From NCBI GenBank assembly GCA_963377175.1, contig CAUJNA010001879.1, positions 602,073-666,072 of the forward strand: 64,000 nucleotides of DNA, given 5' to 3'. The notes under the pieces were generated by a model. The model was not told the DNA's origin and did not search any database. It saw only the letters and a list, made by a program, of their open reading frames with translations. Each line of letters opens with the position of its first letter. Position 1 is the first letter of the stretch. The position numbers were made by a program, and so were the translations under genes. This document shows, in pieces, positions 12,901 through 26,300 of the stretch. The DNA comes from Effrenium voratum. Its lineage: Eukaryota > Sar > Dinophyceae > Suessiales > Symbiodiniaceae.

Positions 12901-15900
12901 CCATGAAAGCTGCTCCGAACCACCCCAGAGCTTATTTGGGCCCATTGACCCCGAACCTTTCAGCTGGGGAAAAATGGATTGGTGGACAGTGACATGTAAA
13001 AGCGGGTGCAGCCAACTTGTATGGTCTAGGCCTCGTTTGTTCAAACACCCTCCTGTTGGCTTCCCTCAAAAAAGAGGGGCCGGCCATCTCAGCAAATGTT
13101 GCCAAGTCAACTTACGCTGGCCGCTCTGGCCCGAAAAAGCCCTTGATGACTTGGTACTGAAGAGCGAGGTCGCGGTTGATAAAGCCCTATCTGGTCTCTG
13201 GCTGCGCCCCTTGATGCGCGTGGTAGATCCACCACAAATACTGCCAGGCGGCATACGAAGAAGCCAATCCAAAGATGGGCTCCCTATAGAGCTCAAATTC
13301 GAGGGAGCAGGAGCTGGGGGCGGCACCGAAGGCAGAAACGTCGCAAAACCCCCAGGCAGGGAGAAACCAGGACAGAGTAAGGCCACCAGAAAAGCCGAGG
13401 CCGGCGTGGAAAGGAGCATGGAGAAACAGCCATCCTGACCAGCGCCGTAAGTGGCTCCTGTTTTCACATGTGAATAGACAAATTTCCCCGTAACCGGTTG
13501 GCAAGTGGTTGGTATCCCCAAACCGGCCCAAACCGCTCCCTGAACCAACCCCCTCCTTCTCGTCCGGGACCGGCCCCAAAAACCGCCGACCCGCCCCACC
13601 CCACGGCCCGCTCCTGGGCCTCCCTCACCCGGTTCCCCCCCCGCTGGGAGGCGGCGAAGGGCATGGCCTCCCTGGACAGCTGGGAGCTGTTGGCGCCCAG
13701 CGTCACCTGCCATCAGCTTCGAAGGCGCTCGCTTGAAACAAAAACCAGACGGCAGGGGGTGGGTGGGGTTTGTATCTGTTTTTTTTAAGAAGGTGGACCA
13801 AACAAGATCGATTGTAGCAGTCATTCAAAGATGTGACAAACTAAAAACACACCACTGTATGTCGAGTTATTTTTCTCTCTAATTGGCGGTTGGGATTGGT
13901 GCCTTGGTTTCGCATCCAGGGTGGTTTCACATCCTCTGCAAGACCCAGAGGCTCGAATCCCCAAAGCAGAGATCCAAGCCACCAATTCAGGGTTACCTGA
14001 AACAACCTGCCCTACGTGGGGGTACGCTGAAGCCAACTGGTGCTCATTTCGCCCCTTGTCTTAACTGTATTAGGTTGTAACCACGGTTGTCCTTTTGGTT
14101 TCCTGTTACATCGTGAAAAGGGTTCTTCTTCTGGGAGAATGAATGCACCGCTGAGTTTCAATTCACCGCAGTGGAAAAACATGTTGTTCGGGGCCTGCCC
14201 GAGCCCATTTAGCACACAGGGTTCCTTTGCCAAATATTCTATGTGCCAGGTGACTTTTTTGACGTAATATCCTCAAACCCCAAACAAAAAAGCAGTATAC
14301 AAGCCAGTGTCAAAATTAAATTACGCCTCCAAGCTCATTGAGGATTTGTGGCTTCAGAACCGGTCATAAGTACAAGGACAACTTCATCGTTGAATGCTGA
14401 GAAGTTGAGGCATTCTTGACTGGGCCAAGCAAGGCCTCAAAACCACCTGACAGACCTTTGGTCGGCCTGCCAAAGCTGGCAATCAGCCCCGGAGCCCGCG
14501 CAGTAGTACCCGAAGCGGGTGCCTCCTCCTGCTTTCGAACAGGTTGGCCCATGCTCTTTGCAGACACACAAGGAATGGAACAGGAGAAAGCTCCCACCCT
14601 GTCAGCCCCATAGTCCTTCTCCGACCAAGAACGAACTGGCCTACACAGCAAACAACTACAATTAAAACAGATTGCAAAGCGGTATGCTAGACCAAAACCC
14701 TTGGTGTACTAGGGTCGCCGCTTTGCGAGGACATAGAGGAGCCCCTTCTGTTTTGGGGGCATTGGAGGTCGATCTAAAACCCCCACTGCCCAAAACCCCC
14801 CCAGAAACCAGGGAGAGTCGAAAGAGACTTCTCATGGCTTCCGTTTCTTCCAAGGCCCGTCCTGGCAGTTTCTTGACCTTCAAGCTCAAGCTGAGCAGCT
14901 GGCTGGACACCGGGAAAGTGCCCCCCTGGGATCAATGATACACTCAGGATCTCAGATGCCCTATGGCCATGGGAAAAAAGGGCATCCTTCTTTGGTTGGT
15001 TGAGTGTAAAGGGGAACCCTTCCCCAAAAAAAAGAACAAAAGGGCGCTACTGGGCAAGTGGGGGATGGACCGACAAAACCGCGTGTGACGATTTCGGCCA
15101 TCCACAGTAAGACCTCATGGAGAAAGGGCCTACATCTTGAGCCTTTTGATCCCCTCCGTTTGATCCCACGTTGATCTCCCAAGCCTACCAATATCAAGGG
15201 TCAGTTCAGTGGACCCTTGTCGATGCGGCGCTTTGCCATTGGAGTCTTGGAGTTTGAGCTCTTAGATGAAAAGGATATGGGCTATGCACGCTATGCACAA
15301 TGCAATGACCAGGGGGATGGTTGGAACTAAAACTTTGAGGCTTTGGGTGGGCGTTGAGATCCGGTCCTAGTCACATCTACATTTCTTCAGAATGGCTCAC
15401 TGCCACTTTTGGAGGGGCCACTGGCCAGTGGAGCAATGAAAGCTGCGCCAATTTTTTTGGGGGGCGCAAATGAAACGACTAATTGTTGCTGTGCCTTGGA
15501 AGCCTGAGACGGGTTCTCTCTAGTAACGACTTTTATCATTTGTCCATAGCTCATTGGCTGGGCCCCTTGCCTGCTCCAGTGCCTCCTTCAAAAAGGTGCC
15601 CCGCGGCAAGAGGAGCTCATGCCTCGCCAAGAACTTCCCGTCCTGCCAGGGAAATGGGGTGTACAACCACAATGTGGGTCTGCTTTCCAATGTGGGACCC
15701 TTTGGTGGACATTTTTCAGGCAGGGGTTCATGTCCGCCAACCACTTGAGAGGTGGTTCCCTATTAAAAATCATGGCTATGTACAGGTTTTCACCTTGATT
15801 TCCCTAACCATCTCAGATTCAACGGTTTGGACTTGGAGGATGCTTTGATTGGGGTCCATGGCACGGACAAAACCTTGGAGAGAGAGACCAAGCCTCTGAA

Positions 15901-18900
15901 AAACTGTCTGACCCGACAAGTTCTCCGCTTCCCGCAAAAAGGGTGGTTTGGAATTTGGTGGTTTGGAGGTGAGTGATGGTTTCCCATTTGCCCTCTGCAA
16001 CACCCAGGGGTTCAAATCCAAATCCAAACCACGAATGCACGCCACCAACTAAAGGTTGTTCAAACGGGTGATGATTGAAGGATACATGTAGTTAGCCCTG
16101 TTCTTTGTTGCGCTGCAGAGAAGAATGGTACGAGTTCGATTTTCCGTGTTCTTTGGCCGCCAACATCTTCCGATTGCGGGATTAGACCCAGTAACAAGTT
16201 GCCCCATGTGTTATCCAGAGAACAAGAAAGACCAGGTAACCGCAAAGCCACGCAAGGATTCGATCACAGCCCGCAGAAAGCGCTAGGAAACTCCTGGGGG
16301 TCTTTTTTCGGATTTTGACACACTCCCATGATTGATTCCCACCCTCCTTGATGGCCGCCAGGATGTATCCACGTTTTCCACCACAAGCAGACACTACCTC
16401 CTCCACAGAAGGCACACTTCCACTATCGTCCACCTGAGAGCACAGAAGGGCCTGCTTCTTGTTTTTTCACAAATGCCCAGTTTCCCGTGTGTGTCTGGTT
16501 TCTGGAAGAGGGATTGGGATCTCCGAAAGAAAAAAGACAAAGAAAAGGAAGGAAAAAAAGGAACGTCAGAGAGATGTTCCTTCGCCGTCTCTTATCCCCA
16601 GCTTTGAAACCTTCCAATCCAGACCTAACAAATGCTGGAAGCTGGGACAAAGAGAAATGGAATGCTTTTTTGAGCTTTCAAAATCAAATATGACCATGGT
16701 GTCCTTATGACTAAATGGGATTCCTTTATGTTCCTTTGACACCATAGAGCATGGTCGCAGCATCTCACCCCACAGAAAAATAATACTGTGGATGGACAAA
16801 TCAGTGGGAATTTCTCTTGATTGCGCACTTGGAGGTAACATTTCCATGAGATTGCCTGAGATTGCTTTCCAAGGGCCGAAGCTTCATCCCCACAATTTCG
16901 GGCTTTTTCTTCCCCCTGCCTTAGGCCTCAGAACACGACCCAGACTCGGGAGCAACCATGGAGAACAAAAAACGGGCACTTTGTTCAACATAGGTGCCTC
17001 GCTAGAACTGAGTTTTGAAAACTTGTCAGACAGTATGACGATCTGGGTTGCCTGGTTAGTTGGTGAAGAAAGAATGGGCCGCGGCTCACATGGAGCTGGC
17101 GACTCTCAATCTCTCTCTCTCTCTATCTAGATTATAGCTTCTGAGGGTCGCCCATGTGCCAAGGCTACGGACATATTTTTCTGTTCACAGAATGACGGCG
17201 AAGTTACATATGATGTTTCTAGTATGCCGGGAATGCGAGATGTAATCCTCCCTTGTTGGGTGAAATATAGTTTGAGAAGGATCTCCTCGTGAAAAATGGC
17301 CTTCCCAATTGAGGGTTCTTCTCGTGGAAGGTACAGAAGTTGTTGCAACTCCCAACAAATAACGCAACCAGGGGTTCAACGAAACATCCCAACATCTCCG
17401 GGCAAATCACCGGGATTTCACAAAGAATCACCGGCATGCCCCAAGTACGGGACCCTTCCCCGGTGGAATCGCTGCACTTTGCCAACTGCTTCGGTGAGCC
17501 CAGTCGCAATTCCTGGCCCAACTCTGAACACCAAACATGAGCGGTCAGCTGACCCAAAATGATAGGGTGGCGACTCCATTGGCAAACAAGCTCAGGGTGA
17601 GTCTGCAAAAATATCGGGCTACACAGCCTGAACAGCCCTGCCAACGCAACATAAGTCCACATGCTCCAACTGTCCAATATCCACAACTCTCATGTTGTGG
17701 ATCGCGTTCCCCTCCCCCTACAGCTTTCGAAGCCGTTGTTTTGACCCAAAAAACAGAACTCCCTGCAGAAATGCAATCCGCTGCACATGTCCTCAAAGCA
17801 CATCAATGAACAATGGGGATTCTTTGTACGGTGGGGTGTCATACACGCACAGCGGCGATGAAGAGGAGCATGACGTGTGTTTCAGCCGAAACTAGCAGCG
17901 CATAGAATAGGCCGACTGCACGTGTGCAGCGGCGGGTGTGTTCTCATCTGGTCAGCCTGTCCTGTTTTCAGCATGCGCAGTATAGTGGACGCACTTACTA
18001 TCTGGCCTGCCTGCGCGCAGTCCCCATCGTGAGCAGAAGTGGGCTTGTTCATCATGGCAGGCTTGTTGCGTACAGTCTGGTGGGCGGCCACGAGTGAAAG
18101 GGCGAGCCGCTCGGGCATCGTTAACAGCGTCGCTAGCCCAAACAAAGTTTGCGCGTTGCTCTGGTGAAATTCGTGTAGAGACGGCGAAGCCCCCAGGTCG
18201 CGCGGCCCAACCCCATGCTCCAACTGCCTCCAGCCCTTCCCTGATTTTGCGAGACATTCCACTAAACATCCCACACAGCCGATTGCCCTCAGCCCGCCTG
18301 CCAAGAAAAGCACGGCTCCATGCCCAGGCCCTTCACGCTCCTGAGGTCTGATCCAAGTGCCAAGTGCCAAAGTCAAATCACCCTCAGCTCACTTGATTTT
18401 GTAGGGGAACCCAGATGGTTGGTTTTTAAGAGACACCTTTATCATTTTGGGGCTTCCTCATTGAAGGACAAAAGCAGCGCTCAAAACCTTTTCACTTTCA
18501 TTTCCACCAAGATGGTTATAAATGCTTTTCGGCCTCAACTACTTTAGACTATAAGCATGAGACCAGTTTTTTAAAAAAAAAAACACCCGCTTAAATGACC
18601 AAGTCGGGGTTGAGCAATATTCCCCACAAGATCCCCAGTTGTGACAATGGCGAAGTTTTCCCATGTGAGCAACGTAACCCAAAAGGGTTTTGTGCATTTT
18701 CCTTTCACGAGAATACGAAGCACTTTGCCAGCTTACAAGTCGCTCGGAAGTCGCAACTTTTCAGCACAACTGTAGTAAAGGAAGTACACTTTGGCGGCCC
18801 GGCTCGCAACTCAGTGCAAGTGTAGTAGAGGAAGTGCACTTGCGCAGCTCCTGCTCAAAAGTCACAACTTTTCAGTACAAGTGTAGTAGAGGAAATGCAC

Positions 18901-21900
18901 TCAGCTGCTCATTTCCGTACATAAAAGTAGCCCCGTACACAAAATCATGTTTAGTCGGTGATCGTTTCTTTTTGCAACCCTATCGTTTCGCATGCGTTTG
19001 GCACGTGCTACCGCACATGTTGGTATGTCATGTCCAGCCCCTTACATATTGGTCTTTCAGAGGTTTTGCTGGACACTCATGTGGTGAAAGTCGGCTGTTT
19101 CTGCGATTTCCCTCATGGTCATCGCATGCTTGTGGGACCTTTTGATCAACCCCCAGGTGTTGCGCTCTCACCGACGCTGACGTCCAAGGGACCTCTGCCC
19201 CCTCGATTCGCAGAGGCAGCACCGCGACACGTCGGAGTTGTCGCATTTGTCGCCTCCACAGAGGATGGACTCCGGCCATGGCCTCGAGAGGTTACCCCCC
19301 TCCCCCCGCGTTCCCAAATCTGTTGGTCCAATTCTTTGGTAATCTTTTAGGAATCCACAGGGGTGAATCCACACATCCACATCCAAACCGTTATCTAGAG
19401 GAAATATCCTGGGACTCTGCTTGAAGGTACGGAAATATATAGTAAGGTTCTCCAAGATACCTTAAAGGTAAGCCCCTTTGTTTAGAGCTGACGTTTTGCT
19501 GAATTGAACACTTCCATGAGGTTCTCCAAGAAAGGTGAAATTTTGGGAAAACATGTTGGATTCCAAATAATCTTGACAGTGCAAAGCACTCCCAACTAAA
19601 CCCAGAAGAAAGGCAGGATTCCACACGCCAATGATTGAACCAAAATCAAACCGGTGGAGGCACAAGGGCCTAGGCCCAGACTTTTGTCTTGCAATCCGAA
19701 ACCTTTCTAAGGTTCCTGGCTGGGCTTGAAGGCCTTCTGTGTTTTCCCTTTGAGTGTGGCTCCCTGTTGTTTGAGAAAGAAAAAATAATGGCCCCACGAG
19801 GAAACTCAGGGGTTTGGTTTTTCTTTCGCACTGTCTTCTGATTCCAGTTCAAAGAGAACCTCGAAAACACAAGCAACGACATCCAGCGGCCGAAACCCTG
19901 ATTTTCGACGACCAGGATCTGGAACCGTTTTGGGGATGTTTTCAGAGACCGGGGACTCTCGAACCTCGTTTTCGCGGCGCGCAAAGCCGATTCCAATTCC
20001 TTCCGAAGCCACTGGGCACTGCATCCGGCTGGGCAGTCGAAGTGAGCGCAGGACACAGAGCCGGTCAGCACCGGCACGGCAGCGTGCAGAGTGCCGGCCG
20101 CGTTTGCCGCGTGCATCACGGGCTCCTTTGGGCATGGATTTTTGCGGGTTTCATTTGACTTTCTTTGGGATTGGGTCCACTCAACCTTGACCACCTGCAA
20201 GGCAGTTTTTTGCAAACACATGCGGCACTAACTCCAGGCTGCACCTGTTTTGGCGAGATTGCGATTGCGCGAAAGACTTGGAAAAACGGGCTTCCTCTTG
20301 CCATCCAAAAACGGTATCCTCAAAGATGGCTTTTTGAGTTGGGCCCCCTTTTTGAGTTTGAGGGGCTTCATTCAGCTTACCTTCTGGCTGAGAAAGCCAT
20401 CCGCAAGCCCTGCAGTCCGGGAACAGTTCCATATCCCGTTCACCGGGCGAAATGCGCTGGGGGCACCGTTTAGACAAAATTCAGATGGGAAAATCGCATC
20501 AAGCGGAGATGAAAAAGAGATGTGAAATAACTCGTTGATTTAGAATGTGACAAAATTGCTGGTTCGGAAAATCCCCCACAAAAAAAAAAAAAAAAAAAAC
20601 TAAAACTTTGCGCGCAGTCATCAGCAAGAGATCTAACACCACTGTTAGGGTTTGAGGAGTGTGGGGAAGTGAATAGCACCCCCTCGGGGACTCAGCGACC
20701 ATTGGGCCACTTGCATGAGTTTCACCCTGAAAGGAGCCTTTGGCTTGCCATGCTCAATTGACCAAGAAACATGGGCTCTACTCTGCCTTCCAAACCAAAA
20801 TAGGACACCCCACAACACAAAAATCACCAAAAAGCAAGTCCCCCCCAAAAAAAAAGGAAGAAAAAGAAAGGAAAAACAACACGCTTTGGTTTGGCCTCTG
20901 ACCCCCATGGCTTACAGCTCCTCCAAGGACCGCTGAAGCTGCGAGGACAACACGCTGTGGTTCTTCTTCGTCAGGCGGAAGACCTGGTAGTCTGCTCGCG
21001 CTTCTTGGGGTTCTATGGGTGGGGTCTTGGGGGGGGTCTCCTGGCGATGGGGTCCCCAAGAAGCACTTAAGGCGACGCCTCATCTTCACTTGAGTCATCA
21101 AAGCCTGGCCTACCCGAAAGGGCCTACCCAAAGCCCAGGGTAAAGGATCAAGGCGGAGTTGTCTTCGTCTACCCCAGGTTTGATTGTGGCGCACTCGAGC
21201 AGCGGGGAGTCGAAAGAAACCTTTCGTATCCCATCCCTTTAAAGCAACCACCGTTCGCATAGGGGACGGCCCGAAAGCATCCAGCCGCGGTGGTTGTTTC
21301 ATCAAGTCACCAAGCTTGAGACAACAGTACGCGGGCGCTGCGGCAGAATTGTGGCGAGGCTTTCTCTGTCACTGCGCCAAGCTCTCTCCGCAGGCTCTCC
21401 GCAAAACAAGGTGCGCAAGATCTCTGCGCAAGTTTTCCCTGTGCAAGATATCCATGCAAGTTTCTCTGCGCAAGTTCTCTGTGCAAGCTTTCTCTGTCCT
21501 TTGTGCAAGTGTCCGCTCACGTCTTTCTCGATGCAGGCAACTCAGCGCCAGCATCTTGGCCCAACCCTCTCTGCTGCGCTTTACTTTTGTACTGAACAGC
21601 TGCGACATTCGAGCTGGAGCCGAATTTAGCAAGTTTCCTGCGCTTCCTTCAAAAGAGGAAGAAAAAAGCGACAACCTTTCACTCCGCCTCCGTGGCTCTT
21701 TTTCCCCAACTCCGCCTGCAGGTTGGGGTCCTTGCGCGTGCAGAAAGTCTCCAGAACGCAGTTCTCAGAGCATCCGTCCCCGGAGGCCACGTTCCCATCG
21801 TCGCAGTCTTCTTGCCCCGCCAAGATGCCGTCCCCGCAGGTCGTGAAGCATGGCTTCCCCGCCTCTCCGGAGACGCCGGGCCAAACGCCCCAAACGCGGC

Positions 21901-23337
21901 GCTTGGAACAAAATACACAAAAACAAGAAGGACGATGGCTGCTGTCTGGGATCCATTGGGAAACGCCGACTGTTGCGCAACTGCCACAAGTAGTTCTGGG
22001 ATTCCCAAGGGAATTTTAGGAAGCCAAAAGGAAACAAGAAATCTGCCATCTTGCGGGGAAAACCAAACAAATCCCGCCGTTTGAGAGGAAACAAAAAGCA
22101 TTTTGAGAGGAAACCAAAAAAGAAGCTCATCATTTTGAGGGTCCGTCATTTGAAACGCCCTTTCCCCGCACGTGTCTAATGGGTTCCAAGGACTTGCTGT
22201 CGTGTTGGGCTACCATCACACGGGAGGTTGTTTCATGGATTCAATGACTTCTCTGCTCACATCGCCTTCGAATTGAGCAACAGGTCTCTGACTTCGGATT
22301 AAGCAGAACCCTGGTTGATTTGGATGGGGGGGCCCTCCTCTCGATGTTGTGGTAGCTTGGAGGCTCGCGTGTCCCAAACCCCAAATCGATCTTTACAGGA
22401 AACGTTTTGGGATCAGCACTTATTGTTCAAAGCGATCCGCCTGCATCCTACTTTGACCTGCGATTGCGGCTCACCCTCTTTGATCCTTTAACATAGTCAC
22501 CCACACAGGGCTTTCTTAAACCTGGGCTCCTTCCATGCCTGTGAACATCACCAAAAGGAAGCTCATTTCAAAAAGTTGCCCCAACAAGTCAACAAGTGCA
22601 AATCACCCAACAAAGGAAACGTACTGTGGATGGACGAAATCCAGCACCACTCTGAAACTATGCAAACCATTGTTTCTTGGCATGTATATACAGGGGAATC
22701 ATCCTAAACCAGGGTTTCCTGTGGTGCGAAATGGATTTCGTCCATCCACAGTATGAACCCTCCCATACCCCCAGTGAACATCCCAATCCCCACTAAAATA
22801 GGTTCTAAAATGGGTAGTCAATTCACCTACCCCAAAATGGGATCAAAAAACGGTTTTGACAACCACAGCCACGTATGAACCCGTCCCACAATTAGGGGAG
22901 AGTTCCCTCCAAAAGTGGTCTGAATGCACTAAAAGGGGACACCGCCTAATCAAAATCATCCAGGGGTTTAACTTCATCCGGGGCTAACATTAACAAAGGA
23001 AACCTACTGTGGATGAACAAAATCCTGCACCACCTGGGAAACCCTGGAAGGATGATGCCCCGGTAAATGCCAACAAACAATGGTTTCCATGGTTTCAGAG
23101 TAGTGCGGGATTTTGTCCATCCACAGTATGAACCCCGCGGCAAGTTCCTTGAAACTTCCTCTCGTCGCTGGCAAACCACTCCTCGCAGGTGAATCCCGCG
23201 CTGATCCGGCGGCAGTCGGAGCCGCAGCCGTCCCCTCCCTGGGCGTTGCCGTCGTCGCAGGCCTCCCAATCATCCACCTGGACTTGGCAAAAAATGATAT
23301 ACATGTATGTATATATGCATATAAGGAGAGATATACA

Positions 23338-23372
<35 letters not shown>

Positions 23373-26300
23373 GTATTTGTTTGTTTAGGGTAGACTTACA
23401 TAAAGATATACATATACATATATATATTTATATATATATATATGCATGTTTGTTTAGGATGGACTCTTCGCGGGGATCCATGTCCCAAAACTCCAGAAAT
23501 GGCTGGCCTGCTTTGGCACCTTTTCGGAAGGCACAAACGGGGTACGCAGAAAATGTCACGGTTTCCCACTCTGTTCCATATGTAGTCTACCCTCAACAAA
23601 CATTTGGTTGAAGGAGGTGCACCCAGTGGAGAAAACAGTTGTTGTACTTGAAGGAAATGAACTCATATATGGCTCCCTTAGAATCTTTGGTTCTCTAAAG
23701 GTGGATGGCCATCCCTACCCAAGCAAAAGGGTGTTTTGACCATGGCACATACGCGCAAGCTGTTTCCTCACCATACGCAAGGTATTTAATAGCAGGAATC
23801 CCAAAACTTCGTGGGATCCCTGAAAGGAAACCACAAGCACGAGGGATGGTTCAGTCTCTCATTGCCTGAGAACCAGCAAGAATAAAAGCTGGGCCTGCAA
23901 AAAGGGAAACCCAAAAGGTCAAAAGGCGGACCCCTCTTCTTGCCGGGTGACCCCACGCATTGGGAGGCGACGTATTCTTTTCGCACAAACAGGTACTAGG
24001 ACCCTTTCGGACGCTTGGAGAAACCCGAAAGCGCCCCCATGGATCTTGCCGGAAAAGCCAAAGCGAGCACCTGGCCATGCCGCTTTCCAAAGTGTTGGGC
24101 AGGCTTCGAATCGTCCATGCTATTGGCCCCTTTTTTTTGCCAAACGCTGAAAAAATGCTCTGAGGATTTGCAACTTCCTTCGGCCGTGCTGACCCAAGCA
24201 GCCCCCAATCCCACCCCACCCCGCCCTGCCTTGCCATCCCCGCAGAGCCCCGAGCGGAGCTCCTTGTAGCGCTCCGTCCACCTGACTGCCAAGAGAACAC
24301 AAGCCAAAGAGATAGCCAAAGCGAACACAAGCCTGCGTTTTGTACTATCCTTTTTTGTTTTAACCCTGCGGTTTTTTAAGAAAAAGCCAAAAGCCGAAGA
24401 CTCCATTAGACTTTCCGTGCGCCCTTTTTGGGGTGGTAGAAACAACAGCCAATTCTAGTGTGCCCCTTAAGCCAAAAGCTTCTGCCCGGCAGTCCCATGT
24501 GTGAGGTGGGTGGGGTGAGAAAGGAGGAAGCTGGGGCGATGGCTGCGTGGGAGGCTGAGTTTTGGGTCCCCCTGCGTGTTTAACTTGACTTCTTGTTGAG
24601 GCCCCAGCCAACGACTTCAATTGGCTTTCTTTTAGGGGTGCCTAGCTCTCGTGAGGGATTGTTATAAAATTGGCGGATCTTGTATGCGTGTGTGGGGGGG
24701 GGCGGGGGGGGGGGGGGGGGAATGCAGATTGCAAAGGTTGGGGTGAGCCCTTGCTTGCAACACCCCATGAAGAAAAATCAAGCTGAAAAAACAGATAAAA
24801 AGGGTTCTGAGACTAAAACAGAACCAAGAACTCCCCCCCCTCCAACCACCCCCCCCTCCTCTTCCTGTCCCTGTCCCCGGCTTCTTTGCCCAGGCCACAC
24901 GTCGAAGTCCGGCAAAGGCAGTGCCCGGCGCACCGGGGACCACAGGTCCAGCGCCACATCGGAGCCCTCTTTGCAGGCCTCTCCTTCCGCAAACACTCGT
25001 TGTGTTCTGCCGTTCCGTTTTGAAAAATATTTTTTGCGCGCGACATGTTGGAGGGGGTTGAGGCTCGGTAGTGTTCCCCGCTTCGCAAAGGGTTTCCAAT
25101 TGGCCGCCAAAAACGATGTTAACCCCTGATTGATTGATTTGGGTGCCCCAATCCGTGTTTGGCGTTGGCTTGCCAGGCGAGCAAATCAGATGAACAGCCC
25201 AAAACCCAGTCCATTTGGGCGCCTGTTTCACCCTCGCAACAGGAACCCAGGAACAATTTCATTGGGTGTTGCAACACGAATCCCCTGTTCGAGTGGGATC
25301 CAAGTCCCTATTTTTAACACATGCCCATGTCCAGCCACAAAGGCGGTCCCCAGTTTCGGGAGAGATGTTTGCCGATACACTCATTCAGACCGAAAACCAA
25401 AAACGAAGAGTTACCACTGTATTGGCAAAGGGTTACCTACTATTTTGGTAGCTGGAATTCGCTGGGTCAACTAATCCGATGATCGGCTCTACTTGGAAGA
25501 CGGGATCAACTAAATCACAAGCCACAAGTGCAACCCTGCCGGTCTTTTCAATGGCAGTGGCTATGGTCAACCAACTAGCGCTCTGCATTCCAAAACCCTA
25601 ACGAACCGCAAAGCGCAGAAAGGGACAAGTCGACCGTCCCCTAAGCGACGCGGGACAAAAATCAGCCTGGCGCATTAGTAAGTTGGGGGCGATGTTAGAC
25701 CTCCTTTACGGAAAAATATCACTATTCTGACGATGTTGGCTCGTTTTCAGAAAAAAACCCACTATTGGGATGGGAACATGATTGGTAGCAAAACATCGTG
25801 TTTGCTGTTCAACGTCGTCGGAGACTCCTAGCACAGAGGAGCTTGTTCGGGGGGCCGTCTGCGCTGTCCGGGTTTAATATAATAGTATATATTTAAAACC
25901 GGATGTCCTGCTATGGGGGAAAGGATCCCCAGACACGACTCCGCCTGACTCCGCGACTCCGCGCCAGAAGCTTGACTTTGCGTTGCGTCGAGGCGAAACG
26001 CCTTTGTTCTCCGACCAAGTGGCGGAGTCGTGGCGGAGTCCGGCAGAGTCATGGGCGTGTGACTCCTTGCCTGCTAAGGGGGATTGAGCACCAAGCACCC
26101 GAAATCACAGGGTCCAACGTTTCGGCAGGCTGCCCGGGTCTTTTTAGAGGCTGCACACCTCGAAACCCAGCACGGCCTGAGTTTTGACACCCTGCGCAGT
26201 CCTCAGCTGCCAAACAAGTTTGATAACTTTTGTTGCTTACCACTACAAGCTATCCCGAGAAACTGAAGCTGCCCACTTTGTGTGTTGACTACAGAGGTTG

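Noticed and set aside
12497..13438. 313-codon plus-strand open frame
   Set aside because: No codon bias, no recognisable domain, and it overlaps a well-supported minus-strand exon with perfect splice edges.
24901..24978. Alternative Cys-rich frame ([13 protein letters not shown]) of the same exon
   Set aside because: It does not phase into the CGDGK exon. Kept only as an alternative note.
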